Positions 54,172 to 63,580 of a DNA stretch of 64,000 nt are shown one piece after another. The position numbers and the translations under genes were made by a program. The notes beneath the pieces were generated by a model, which worked only from the letters and a program-made list of their open reading frames with translations, did not search any database and was not told the origin of the DNA. Source of the stretch: Burkholderia diffusa (GTDB lineage Bacteria; Pseudomonadota; Gammaproteobacteria; Burkholderiales; Burkholderiaceae); contig NZ_CP013364.1 in NCBI RefSeq assembly GCF_001718315.1, forward strand, positions 62,001-126,000, given 5' to 3'. Every line of letters starts with the position of its first letter. Position 1 is the stretch's first letter.

Positions 54172-54640
54172 CGCGTTCGCCGACCGCCAGGCCGCCGTCG
54201 CGGCGGTCGAGCTGCTGTTGCCGACCTTGTCGGCCGCGTTGCAGAGCGATTTCGTCGGCGACAGCGGCTGCCTGCACATCGTAATCATGGACCCGGCGCT
54301 GGGGCCGCGCGACGCGACGTTCGAGGACGCGATCCTGTACGAGTTTTCGCTGCCCGACCCGAAGGACTGGGACGCCGACTATCGCGCGTATGCGCGCGCG
54401 AAGGCGCGGCTGTCGTGGGAGACCGGTCGCGACGGCCACGTCGTGCAGGCGCTGGAACCGTATCGGCTGCGCGCGGGCGACACGAACCTGTGGGGCGGCG
54501 TCGCGCAGCACGGGATCGTGGTCGGCGTGTCCGGCGCGCAGCCGTGGTTCGACGAGGCGTTCGCGGGCTGCATCGCGCACTGCCTGCGCGCGCTCGCGAA
54601 GCACCGTGCGCAGGCGACGCCGGACGGGCTCGCGATCTGA
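54113..54640 (+). CDS. GlcG/HbpS-like small protein (tentative)
   Basis: 175 residues. The C-terminal GGVAQHGIVVGVSGAQPWFDEAFAGC-type stretch (quoted in part: GGVAQHGIVVGVSGAQPWFD) and the central YARAKARLSWETGRDG resemble the GlcG/HbpS (haem-degrading-like) family, but the match is by eye only. GGAG lies 6 bases before the ATG. It begins 59 bases inside the ABC-fusion gene in another frame, an unusually long overlap suggesting coupling. No signal peptide. Confidence 0.6.
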   Translation: MPNLPNPTTPEALTERRAGSAFADRQAAVAAVELLLPTLSAALQSDFVGDSGCLHIVIMDPALGPRDATFEDAILYEFSLPDPKDWDADYRAYARAKARLSWETGRDGHVVQALEPYRLRAGDTNLWGGVAQHGIVVGVSGAQPWFDEAFAGCIAHCLRALAKHRAQATPDGLAI

Positions 54641-54730
54641 GCGCCGCGGGCCGAGCCGGTTTTTACAGCAGCTTATAAAAAAGCCCGTAGGAGGGCGCGA
54701 CGACCCAATACGGCACGGGCGCGCGCAGAC

Positions 54731-54746
54731 GGGCACGGTTCTCGCT
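54731..54746 (+). promoter_or_regulatory. Candidate sigma54 promoter of the sugar operon
   Basis: GGGCACGGTTCTCGCT has the -24 GG and -12 GC exactly 10 bases apart and matches the consensus TGGCACG-N4-TTGC at 9 of 11 defined positions. It lies 73 bases before the SDR start. Sigma54 activators are encoded at both 62156 and (probably) 63581, which supports it. The 178-base gap 54641-54818 has no gene. Confidence 0.5.
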
Positions 54747-54759
54747 GTACTCCTGTATC

Positions 54760-54781
54760 GACGCTTGTCGCGACAAGCGTC
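54760..54781. repeat. Perfect 22-bp palindrome in the sugar-operon leader
   Basis: GACGCTTGTCG joined head-to-head with its exact complement CGACAAGCGTC, no spacer. It lies 14 bases downstream of the putative sigma54 -12 element and 38 bases before the SDR start, so it would be in the first transcribed bases. A dimeric regulator site is the natural reading; a leader hairpin is less likely without a loop. Confidence 0.75.
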
Positions 54782-54818
54782 ACGGCCACGATTCTTCGGA
54801 CGCTTACAGGAGGTGCAT

Positions 54819-55568
54819 GTGAACGCGACTCACGATCCCGCCCGACCGCCGCTCGCCGGCCGCACCGCGCTCGTGACGGGCGGCGGCCGCGGCCTCGGCG
54901 CGGCCATCTGCGAGGAACTTGCGCAACACGGCGCACACGTGATCGTCGCCGATCTCGACGGCGATCGTGCGGCGGCCGTCGCGCAGCGCCTCGAGCGGCA
55001 TGGCGGCCGCGCCGTCGGACGGCCGCTCGACGTGCGTGACGAGGCATCGGTGCTGCAGGTCGTGCACGACGCACGCGAGGCGCTCGGCGATCTCGACGTG
55101 ATCGTCAACAACGCGGCGATCGACGTGACCGCGCCGATCGACGACGTCAGTGTCGCTGCGTGGCAGCAAGTGTTGATGACCAACCTGTTCGGGCCGTACC
55201 TGATGTGCCACGCAGCCGTGCCGATGATGAAGGCGCGCGGCAGCGGGCACATCGTCAACATCGCGTCCACCGCATCGAAACGCGCATGGCCGAATGCGTC
55301 CGCGTACCACGCGACGAAGTGGGGGTTGCTCGGGCTGTCGCATGCGCTGCATGCGGAGCTTCGGCCGTCCGGCGTGAGCGTGTGCGCGATCGTCGCGGGC
55401 GGCATGCGCACGCCGTTCCTGCTCGACCGTTTCCCCGACATCGACGAGGACACGCTGCAGCCGCCGGAGCACGTCGCGGCCGCCGTGCGTTTCGTGCTGA
55501 CCCAGCCACCGGGCACCGTCGTGCCGGAACTGATGGTGTTGCCGATGAAGGAGACGTCATGGCCCTGA
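54819..55568 (+). CDS. Short-chain dehydrogenase/reductase (first gene of sugar operon)
   Basis: 249 residues. NAD(P) motif TGGGRGLGAAI, NNAA motif in VIVNNAAIDVT, catalytic Ser in NIASTASK and YxxxK in SAYHATKWG. Probably an oxidoreductase acting on a sugar or nucleotide-sugar given the neighbours; substrate unknown. The GTG at 54819 is chosen because AGGAGG lies 4-5 bases upstream; the overlapping ATG at 54817 runs straight into a stop. It overlaps the phosphatase gene by 10 bases. Confidence 0.9.
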   Translation: MNATHDPARPPLAGRTALVTGGGRGLGAAICEELAQHGAHVIVADLDGDRAAAVAQRLERHGGRAVGRPLDVRDEASVLQVVHDAREALGDLDVIVNNAAIDVTAPIDDVSVAAWQQVLMTNLFGPYLMCHAAVPMMKARGSGHIVNIASTASKRAWPNASAYHATKWGLLGLSHALHAELRPSGVSVCAIVAGGMRTPFLLDRFPDIDEDTLQPPEHVAAAVRFVLTQPPGTVVPELMVLPMKETSWP

Positions 55569-56170
55569 GGCGAGAGCGACGGCTGCCCGGCGCGGTGCTG
55601 CTCGACAAGGACGGCACGCTGCTGCGGAACGTGCCGTACAACATCGACCCCGCGCGCATGCAGCTCGCTCCGGGGGCCGCGCGCGCGCTGCGCACGCTCG
55701 GGGCGACCGGCATGCCGATCGCGGTCGTGTCGAACCAGCCGGGCGTTGCGCTCGGTTACTTTGCCGAATCCGAGCTTGGCGCGGTCCGCCAGCGTCTCGC
55801 CGAACTGTTCGAAGCGAACGGCGCGGCCCTGGCGGACTTTTTTTATTGTCCGCATCATCCGGCGGGCAGCGTGCCGCGCTACGCGTGCGACTGCGTGTGC
55901 CGCAAGCCGCGCCCCGGGATGGTGCGCCGCGCGTTGGCCACACTCGGCGCGGTCGCCGAATGGAGCTGGATGATCGGCGACATCCTCGACGACGTCGAGG
56001 CCGGTCGCGCCGCGCGCTGCAGCACGATACTCGTCGACTGCGGCAACGAGACCGAATGGCGGATCGATGCCGCGCGCACGCCGCACCATGTGGTCGACCG
56101 CGTCGATCTCGCCGCCGACATCGTCGTGCGCGAGGCCGTGCGCCGCCACGGCCTGTGGGTGCGGCGATGA
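55559..56170 (+). CDS. HAD phosphatase, GmhB-like (heptose-bisphosphate phosphatase type)
   Basis: 203 residues. HAD motif I LLDKDGTLL, the GmhB/HisB-type loop VSNQPGVALGYF, a Zn-binding insert CPHHP ... ACDCVCRKPRPGM and motif IV GDILDDVEAG. The zinc loop and RKPRPGM are characteristic of D-glycero-D-manno-heptose 1,7-bisphosphate phosphatase. It overlaps the SDR gene (10 bases) and the GT9 gene (4 bases). Its presence points to a dedicated supply of activated heptose for this operon rather than the LPS core alone; HldE- or GmhA-like partners are not in the window. Confidence 0.88.
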   Translation: MALRRERRLPGAVLLDKDGTLLRNVPYNIDPARMQLAPGAARALRTLGATGMPIAVVSNQPGVALGYFAESELGAVRQRLAELFEANGAALADFFYCPHHPAGSVPRYACDCVCRKPRPGMVRRALATLGAVAEWSWMIGDILDDVEAGRAARCSTILVDCGNETEWRIDAARTPHHVVDRVDLAADIVVREAVRRHGLWVRR

Positions 56171-57369
56171 GCGCCGCCTGGGACCGAGCACGCCGGATTC
56201 TGTGCGTGCGGCTCGATAACCTCGGCGACGTGCTGATGACGACGCCGGCGCTGCGTGCGCTGAAGGAAAGCGGGCATGGACGCCGGCTTACGCTGCTGAC
56301 GTCGCGCACCGGCGCCGCGCTGGCGAAACACCTGCCGATGGTCGACGACGTGTGGACGTATGACGCGCCGTGGGTCAAGCATCCCGACGCGCGCGGCGAT
56401 CCGGTCGCCGATCTCGACATGATCGACCGGCTGCTGGCTGGCCGATTCGACGCGGCCGTGATCTTCACCGTGTACAGCCAGAGTCCGTTGCCGGCCGCGA
56501 TGATGTGCTGGCTCGCGGGCATCCCGCTGCGGCTCGCGCATTGCCGCGAGAATCCTTACGAACTGCTGACCGATCGCGTGCCGGAAACCGAGCCGGATTC
56601 GCACGTGCGCCACGAGGTCGCGCGTCAGCTTGCGCTGGTGCGCTCGATCGGCGCGAAGACCGCCGACTGGCGGATGACGTTCGAGCCGGGCGATGCGGCG
56701 CGGCGCGCGTTGCACTTGCGGCTGCGCGCCGCATTGCAGCGGATCGGCGGCCCTCGCCAGCCTGACCCGCCGCGCGCGCGCTGGCTGGTCGTGCATCCGG
56801 GCGCCAGCGCGGCGTCGCGCCGCTGGCCGGCCGAGCGCTTCGGCGACGCGGCCGCGCGGCTCGCGCCGCTGTTCGACGGCATCGCGGTAACGGGCAGCGC
56901 CGACGAGCGTGCGCTCGTCGATGCCGTATGCGAACGCGCGGGACCGCGCGCCGTGCCGCTCGCCGGCGCGCTGCCGCTCGGCGAACTCGGCGCGCTGATC
57001 GAGACGGCCGACCTGCTGCTGTCGAACAATAGCGGCCCGGTGCATCTCGCGGCCGCGCTCGGCACACCGGTCGTCGATCTGTATGCGCTGACCAATCCGC
57101 AGCACACGCCGTGGCGTGTGCCGCACCGCGCGTTGAACGTCGACGTGCCGTGCCGCAATTGCTACCGCAGCGTATGCAATCAGCCCGGCCATCCGTGCCT
57201 GCTCGGCGTGAGCGTCGACGATGTCGTCGACGCGACGCTCGCGCTGTTGCGCGGCGGCGCGCGCCATGCGCAACGCGCGGCCGCGCGGGCCGCCGTGCAG
57301 AGGGCCGAGCCGGTTGCGGCGAACGCGTCGAACGTGATTCCTTTCGCGCACGTCATCACGAGGAGCTGA
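56167..57369 (+). CDS. Glycosyltransferase family 9 (heptosyltransferase-like)
   Basis: 400 residues of GT-B fold. N-terminal ILCVRLDNLGDVLMTTPALR and C-terminal VVHPGASAASRRWPAERFG and LLLSNNSGPVHLAAALGTP are the GT9 hallmarks (ADP-heptose binding in WaaC/WaaF). A Cys-rich tail CRNCYRSVCNQPGHPC is notable and is also seen in some GT9 proteins with four Cys. The last 50 residues are an Ala/Arg-rich extension. The ATG overlaps the phosphatase stop. Cytoplasmic; likely transfers a heptose. Confidence 0.9.
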   Translation: MSAAWDRARRILCVRLDNLGDVLMTTPALRALKESGHGRRLTLLTSRTGAALAKHLPMVDDVWTYDAPWVKHPDARGDPVADLDMIDRLLAGRFDAAVIFTVYSQSPLPAAMMCWLAGIPLRLAHCRENPYELLTDRVPETEPDSHVRHEVARQLALVRSIGAKTADWRMTFEPGDAARRALHLRLRAALQRIGGPRQPDPPRARWLVVHPGASAASRRWPAERFGDAAARLAPLFDGIAVTGSADERALVDAVCERAGPRAVPLAGALPLGELGALIETADLLLSNNSGPVHLAAALGTPVVDLYALTNPQHTPWRVPHRALNVDVPCRNCYRSVCNQPGHPCLLGVSVDDVVDATLALLRGGARHAQRAAARAAVQRAEPVAANASNVIPFAHVITRS

Positions 57370-57372
57370 CGC

Positions 57373-59118
57373 ATGCCCGCCCCGATCCATACGCTCGGCA
57401 TCAATGCCGCCTTTCACGACAGCGCCGCGTGCCTCATGCGCGATGGCGAGGTAATTGCGGCGGCCGAGGAAGAACGCTTCACGCACGTGAAGCACGCGAA
57501 GCGGCCGGTACCGTTCTCGACATGGGAGCTGCCGTATCACGCGATCGATTACTGTCTCGCCGAAGCGGGCATCGCGCTCGCGGACGTCGACCACGTCGCG
57601 TATTCGTACGATCCGTGGCTCGAGCTCGATCGTCATGGCAACGAGACCGCGCTGACGCTGCCGCTTGCGCCGTCCGCACATGCGCCGCGCGCCGACGGCG
57701 TGTCGCCGTGGCATCCGTTGTTCCTGTCGTCGGTCGTGAATGCGCCGCGCCAGCTCGCCGGCGGTGTGCCGCACCACCTGCAGCGGCGGTTTCGTGGCGT
57801 TTCGCACGACGGGCCGTTCCGCTGGCACTTCATCGAGCATCATCTCGCGCACGAGGCCAGCGCATTTCTCGCGGCGCCGTACGAGCACTGCGCGGTGATG
57901 ACGATGGACGGGCGCGGCGAACGCGCGACGACGAGCTACGGCGTGTTCGACGGCCAGTCGTACCGGCGCCTCGGTCAGGTCAACCTCCCGCATTCGCTCG
58001 GCCTGCTGTACGAGCGCGTGACGCGCTACCTCGGCTTCCTGCATTCGTCCGACGAGTACAAGGTGATGGCGCTCGCGTCGTACGGCAAGCCGGTGTTCGC
58101 CGACGAGATGCGCAAGCTGGTGAGCTACAACGGCGCGGGCTACTACGAGATTGCGGACGGCGATCTCGCCGCCCTGTTCGGCGCACCGCGCGAGCGCGGC
58201 GGACCGATCGAGCCGCATCATTGCGACATTGCCCATGCGCTTCAACTGGTGCTCGAGGAGACGGCGCTCCAGGCGGTCGAGTGGCTCGCCGCGGAGACCG
58301 GCGAGCGGCAGCTCGCGATGGCGGGCGGTGTCGCGCTGAACTGCGTGATGAACGCGAGGATTCGCGATCGCGGCCCGTTCGACGACGTGTGGGTGCAACC
58401 GGCCGCCGGCGATGCGGGCACCGCGCTCGGCGCCGCGCTGTGGACCGACTTCCGGATGCGCGGGATGCGCGGCGAATGGCGGATGGATCACGCGTATCTC
58501 GGCCCGTCATACAGCGACGACGCGATCGAAGCCTTCCTGAAGGAAGCGCAACTGCCCTACCGGCGGCTCGCCGATGTCGCCGCGCAAACGGCCGCGCTGC
58601 TCGCGGCGAACCGCGTGATCGGCTGGTTCCAGGGCCGCATGGAGTTCGGGCCGCGCGCGCTCGGTGCCCGCTCGATCCTTGCGTCGCCGATCGATCCGGA
58701 CATGCAGCGCAAGCTGAACAAGATCAAGGATCGCGAGGACTTCCGGCCGGTCGCGCCGGTCGTGCTCGAAAGCAAGGCGCATCACTGGTTCAACGGCGGC
58801 CGGCGCACGCCGCTGCGCGCACCGTTCATGCTGTTCGTGTACGACGTTGCGCCGGGAGCAGAAGCGAGCATTCCGGCGGTGCGCCACATCGACGGCACCG
58901 CGCGCGTGCAGACCGTCGATGAAGACCAGCATCCGCTGCTGCATGCGTTGTTGACCGAGTTCGACGCGCTGACCGGCGTGCCGGTGCTCGTCAACACGTC
59001 GTTCAATACGCGAGGCGAGCCGATCGTCTGTTCGCCGCGCGACGCAATCGAGTGCTTCTGGACTTCGCCGCTCGACGCGCTCGTGATCGGCTCGTTCCTG
59101 CTGGAGAAGCCGCGATGA
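57373..59118 (+). CDS. Carbamoyltransferase (NodU/CmcH/TobZ family)
   Basis: 581 residues. N-terminal YgjD/Kae1-like domain (LGINAAFHDSAACLMRDGEV, metal-binding HHLAHEASAF, TMDGRGERATT, GGVALNCVMNARI) and C-terminal carbamoyltransferase domain (GRMEFGPRALGARSIL, NKIKDREDFRPVAPVV, FNTRGEPIVCSPRDA). Family members transfer a carbamoyl group from carbamoyl phosphate through carbamoyl-AMP to a sugar or antibiotic hydroxyl. Starts 3 bases after the GT9 stop and overlaps the GT2 start. It implies an O-carbamoylated glycan product. Confidence 0.95.
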   Translation: MPAPIHTLGINAAFHDSAACLMRDGEVIAAAEEERFTHVKHAKRPVPFSTWELPYHAIDYCLAEAGIALADVDHVAYSYDPWLELDRHGNETALTLPLAPSAHAPRADGVSPWHPLFLSSVVNAPRQLAGGVPHHLQRRFRGVSHDGPFRWHFIEHHLAHEASAFLAAPYEHCAVMTMDGRGERATTSYGVFDGQSYRRLGQVNLPHSLGLLYERVTRYLGFLHSSDEYKVMALASYGKPVFADEMRKLVSYNGAGYYEIADGDLAALFGAPRERGGPIEPHHCDIAHALQLVLEETALQAVEWLAAETGERQLAMAGGVALNCVMNARIRDRGPFDDVWVQPAAGDAGTALGAALWTDFRMRGMRGEWRMDHAYLGPSYSDDAIEAFLKEAQLPYRRLADVAAQTAALLAANRVIGWFQGRMEFGPRALGARSILASPIDPDMQRKLNKIKDREDFRPVAPVVLESKAHHWFNGGRRTPLRAPFMLFVYDVAPGAEASIPAVRHIDGTARVQTVDEDQHPLLHALLTEFDALTGVPVLVNTSFNTRGEPIVCSPRDAIECFWTSPLDALVIGSFLLEKPR

Positions 59119-60116
59119 ACATGCGTGACGTGCAACTGCCGCCGGTCGTGTCGGTCGTCGTGCCGACGTATCGGCGGCCCGACCTGCTCGAGCGCTGCCT
59201 GGAGGCGCTGAGCGTGCAGGTATTCGATCCGACTACCTACGAGATTGTCGTCGTCGACGATGACCCGGAAGGCAGTGCATGGGAAACCGTCGACGCGTGC
59301 CGCGCGCGCGTGAACGATGTGCCGGTGATCCGTTACATGACCGCGCCCGATACGCAGGGGCCGGCGGGCGCGCGCAACATCGGCTGGCGCAGCGCGCGCG
59401 GCGCGCTGATCGCGTTTACCGACGACGACACCATTCCCGATCCGACCTGGCTGCGCCACGGCGCGGCCGCGCTGCTCGCGGAACCGTCGGCGGTGGCCGC
59501 GGCCGGCCGCATCGACGTGCCGCTGCGCCCGCGGCCGACCGACTACGAGCGCGACGCGGCCGGCCTCGCGCATGCGGAATTCGCGACCGCGAACTGCTTC
59601 GTGCGGCGTACGGCGCTCGAGTGCGTCGGCGGGTTCGACGAGCGCTTCACGCGCGCATGGCGCGAAGACGCCGACCTGATGTTTGCGCTGCGCGAGCACG
59701 CGGGACCGATCGTCGGCGTCGATGCCGCTCGGATCGTGCATCCGGTGCGCCCCGCGCGCTGGGGTGCGAGCATCGGCCAGCAATCAAAGGTGTTCTTCGA
59801 CGCGCTGCTGTACAAGAAGCATCGCTCGACCTACCGGCGTCATATCCGCGCGATGCCGCCATGGAACTATTACGCGGCCGTGCTGTTCGCGCTCGGCGCG
59901 ATCGGCTGCTTCGTGGCCGGATGGCGCGCGCCGGGCATTGCGTGCGCCGCGGCCTGGGCCGTGATTACGGCGGCGTTCTGCGCGAAGCGGCTGCGCGGCA
60001 CGCGGCTCACGCCGTCGCATGTCGCCGAGATGATCGTCACGTCGATCGCGATTCCGCCTGTGTCGCTCTATTGGCGCGTGCGCGGTGCGATTCACTTCCG
60101 GGTGTTCTTTCTATGA
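59115..60116 (+). CDS. Glycosyltransferase family 2
   Basis: 333 residues. GT-A fold with SVVVPTYRRPDLLERCLEAL, nucleotide-sugar DxD-like region IAFTDDDTIPDPTWL, acceptor-site WREDADLMF and two C-terminal hydrophobic segments (about 250-285) followed by an amphipathic tail, so likely membrane-associated. ATG overlaps the carbamoyltransferase stop by four bases and its own stop overlaps the next GT9 ATG. Donor and acceptor unknown. Confidence 0.92.
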   Translation: MNMRDVQLPPVVSVVVPTYRRPDLLERCLEALSVQVFDPTTYEIVVVDDDPEGSAWETVDACRARVNDVPVIRYMTAPDTQGPAGARNIGWRSARGALIAFTDDDTIPDPTWLRHGAAALLAEPSAVAAAGRIDVPLRPRPTDYERDAAGLAHAEFATANCFVRRTALECVGGFDERFTRAWREDADLMFALREHAGPIVGVDAARIVHPVRPARWGASIGQQSKVFFDALLYKKHRSTYRRHIRAMPPWNYYAAVLFALGAIGCFVAGWRAPGIACAAAWAVITAAFCAKRLRGTRLTPSHVAEMIVTSIAIPPVSLYWRVRGAIHFRVFFL

Positions 60117-61189
60117 TGCTCGAATCCGTTTCGTCGTCCGGTCCGGCCCGCATCGCGGTATTCCGCGCACTGCAGCTCGGCGACATGCTGTGCGCGGTGC
60201 CCGCGCTGCGCGCGCTGCGGCGCGGCGAACCCGCCGCGCGCATCACGCTGATCGGGCTGCCGTGGGCGCGCGAGTTCGCATCCCGTTTCTCCGATTACGT
60301 CGACAACTTCATCGCGTTCCCCGGCGCGCCGGGGCTCGGCGAGCAGCCGGACGCCGGGCCGGCGGCGCGCGAGGCGTTCGTCGCGGAATGCCGCGCGCGC
60401 GACTTCGATCTGGCGATTCAGTTGCACGGCAGCGGCGCGCAGACCAATGCAATTGTCGCGTCGCTCGGCGCGACGCGCACCGCCGGCTTCGTGCCGCCTG
60501 ACGGCGGCACGACCGCACTCGACTGCTCGGTCGTTTGGCGCGACGGCGAGCCCGAGATCACGCGCAACCTGTCGCTGACGCGCAAGCTCGGTTATCCGGA
60601 CTGGGGCGATTATCTGGAATTTCCGCTCGGCGGCCTCGACTATGCGCTATGGCATGTGCTGTGCGACGAGCATGCGCTCGATCCCGGCCGCTATGTGATC
60701 GTTCATCCGGGCGCGCGGATGGCGTCGCGGCGCTGGCCGGTCGAGCGCTTCGCGAGCGCGGCAAGGCAGCTCGCGGACGACGGCTGGCAGATCGTGCTGA
60801 CCGGCACGCGCGCGGAACTTGCGCTGGCCGGCGCGTTCGTCGAACATCTCGCGCGGCCGTGCGTGAACCTGTGCGGACGCACGCCGCTCGGCGCGCTGGC
60901 CGCGCTGATCGGCCGTGCGCGGCTTGTGTTGTGCAACGACACGGGCGTGTCGCATGTCGCGGCGGCGCTCGGCACGCCGAGCATCGTCGTCGCATGCGGA
61001 AGCGACACGGCTCGCTGGGCGCCGCTCGACGCCGAACGTCATCGCGTGCTCGCGAACTATCCGGCCTGCCGGCCTTGCATGTTCGACACGTGCCCGTACG
61101 GGCACGAGTGCGCGACGGCGATCGGCGTCGACGACGTGATGGAGCGGGCAGGCGAACTGCTCGCGGAGGAGAGACGTCATGTCACGTAA
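60113..61189 (+). CDS. Second glycosyltransferase family 9 protein
   Basis: 358 residues, GT9 pattern IAVFRALQLGDMLCAVPALR, VIVHPGARMASRRWPVERFA and LVLCNDTGVSHVAAALGTPS. Like the first GT9 it has a Cys cluster near the C-terminus (CRPCMFDTCPYGHEC). Two distinct GT9 enzymes in one operon suggest addition of two heptose-like residues. Starts at the ATG overlapping the GT2 stop; the long upstream frame is a shadow. Confidence 0.9.
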   Translation: MMLESVSSSGPARIAVFRALQLGDMLCAVPALRALRRGEPAARITLIGLPWAREFASRFSDYVDNFIAFPGAPGLGEQPDAGPAAREAFVAECRARDFDLAIQLHGSGAQTNAIVASLGATRTAGFVPPDGGTTALDCSVVWRDGEPEITRNLSLTRKLGYPDWGDYLEFPLGGLDYALWHVLCDEHALDPGRYVIVHPGARMASRRWPVERFASAARQLADDGWQIVLTGTRAELALAGAFVEHLARPCVNLCGRTPLGALAALIGRARLVLCNDTGVSHVAAALGTPSIVVACGSDTARWAPLDAERHRVLANYPACRPCMFDTCPYGHECATAIGVDDVMERAGELLAEERRHVT

Positions 61190-62129
61190 GCGGTTGCGCG
61201 TGCTCACCTGGCACGTGCATGGCAACTATCTGTATTACCTGTCGCAGGCGCCGCACGATTTCTACATCGTGACGAAGCCTCAGCACCCGCCCGGTTACGC
61301 GGGAAAGGTCGGGCATCTGCCGTGGGGCGACAACGTGCACGAGGTGCCCGTCGAGTGCGTGCGCGACACCGAGTTCGATTGCGTGCTGTACCAGCATCAC
61401 AGTCACTACGCGAACGACCGGCTGCGGCTCCTGAGCGATGCGCAGCGCGCGTTGCCGGCGCTGTTCGTCGAACACGATCCGCCGCGCGAGCATCCGACCG
61501 ACACGCTGCATCCGGTGCAGGACCCGAACGTATTGCTGGTGCACGTGACGCCGTTCAACGCACTGATGTGGGATAGCGGCGTCACGCCGACGCGCGTGAT
61601 CGAACATGGCGTGCTGATCCCCGACGGGGTCGAGTATCGGGGCACGCTGCCGAAGGGCGTGACGGTCGTGAACAACATCGCGCGACGCGGGCGGCGTCTC
61701 GGCGCGGACCTGTTCGAGGTCGTGCGTCACAGCGTGCCGCTCGATCTGGTGGGCATGGGGTCGACCGAGCTCGGCGGCATCGGCGAGGTGCCGAACCCGG
61801 CGCTGCCGCAGTTCCTGTCGCACTACCGGTTCTTCTTCAATCCGATCCGCTATACGAGCCTCGGGCTCGCGGTGATCGAGGCAATGACCATCGGTCTGCC
61901 GATCGTTGCGCTCGCAACGACGGAGATGGCGCAGCTCGTGAGGAGCGGGCACAACGGCGTCGCCGATACGCGGCCTGCGGTGTTGATCGATGCAATGCGC
62001 ATGCTGATCCGCGATCCGGAGGTTGCGCGCGAGTGGGGTGCGGCGGCGAAGCGCGACGCATGCGAGCGGTTCGGGATCGAGCGGTTCGTGCGTGAATGGG
62101 ACAGTGCGTTGTGCGACGTCGCGTCGTGA
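61179..62129 (+). CDS. Glycosyltransferase, GT-B/family 1-4-like
   Basis: 316 residues. The C-terminal half has the GT-B pattern FFNPIRYTSLGLAVIEAMTI, GLPIVALATTEMAQLV and GHNGVADT, which binds the nucleotide-sugar; the N-terminal half (VLTWHVHGNYLYYLSQAPHD) is unusual but fits the acceptor domain. Shorter than typical GT4 (about 370). Overlaps the preceding GT9 by 11 bases; last gene of the operon, 26 bases from the convergent sigma54 activator. Confidence 0.87.
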   Translation: MSRKRLRVLTWHVHGNYLYYLSQAPHDFYIVTKPQHPPGYAGKVGHLPWGDNVHEVPVECVRDTEFDCVLYQHHSHYANDRLRLLSDAQRALPALFVEHDPPREHPTDTLHPVQDPNVLLVHVTPFNALMWDSGVTPTRVIEHGVLIPDGVEYRGTLPKGVTVVNNIARRGRRLGADLFEVVRHSVPLDLVGMGSTELGGIGEVPNPALPQFLSHYRFFFNPIRYTSLGLAVIEAMTIGLPIVALATTEMAQLVRSGHNGVADTRPAVLIDAMRMLIRDPEVAREWGAAAKRDACERFGIERFVREWDSALCDVAS

Positions 62130-62155
62130 GCGGCGCGGGCGCCGAGGTGGCGCGC

Positions 62156-63232
<1,077 letters not shown>

Positions 63233-63580
63233 GAGTGATATTGCGTTGGGAAGTATTGACCGAAATCGTCGAAGGCAGATGAAAAAATGACCGTTACGCG
63301 TCGTTTTTTCATGTGCCCATCATACCTTTTATACCGTTACGTCCGGATTGAATCTCGCAATGCGACCGCCGCGCGGGGATAGATTTATTCGATGAGAGCC
63401 GTATGCGCGACGCGCTTCTTCTATACTGCTAAGCACTCGTTTGTCATGGCAGGACAGCTAGTCTGCTCATTCGTGTGCAGTGCGGATGTGCCGCCAGTGC
63501 CGGCGCCGCACCCCGCATCGCATGCCCGCCGCGGTTTCGGGCCGACGCCTGGCGTCCGGGCCGCACCACCAGGAGCTTCG
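63233..63580. promoter_or_regulatory. Divergent regulatory region with direct repeats ACCGTTACG (348 bases)
   Basis: ACCGTTACG occurs at 63290-63298 and 63333-63341, 43 bases apart (about four helical turns), in an AT-rich stretch between the two regulator genes. A TATACT at 63422-63427 could be a -10 box for the response regulator, but no -35 is clear. No gene in the gap. Confidence 0.4.
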
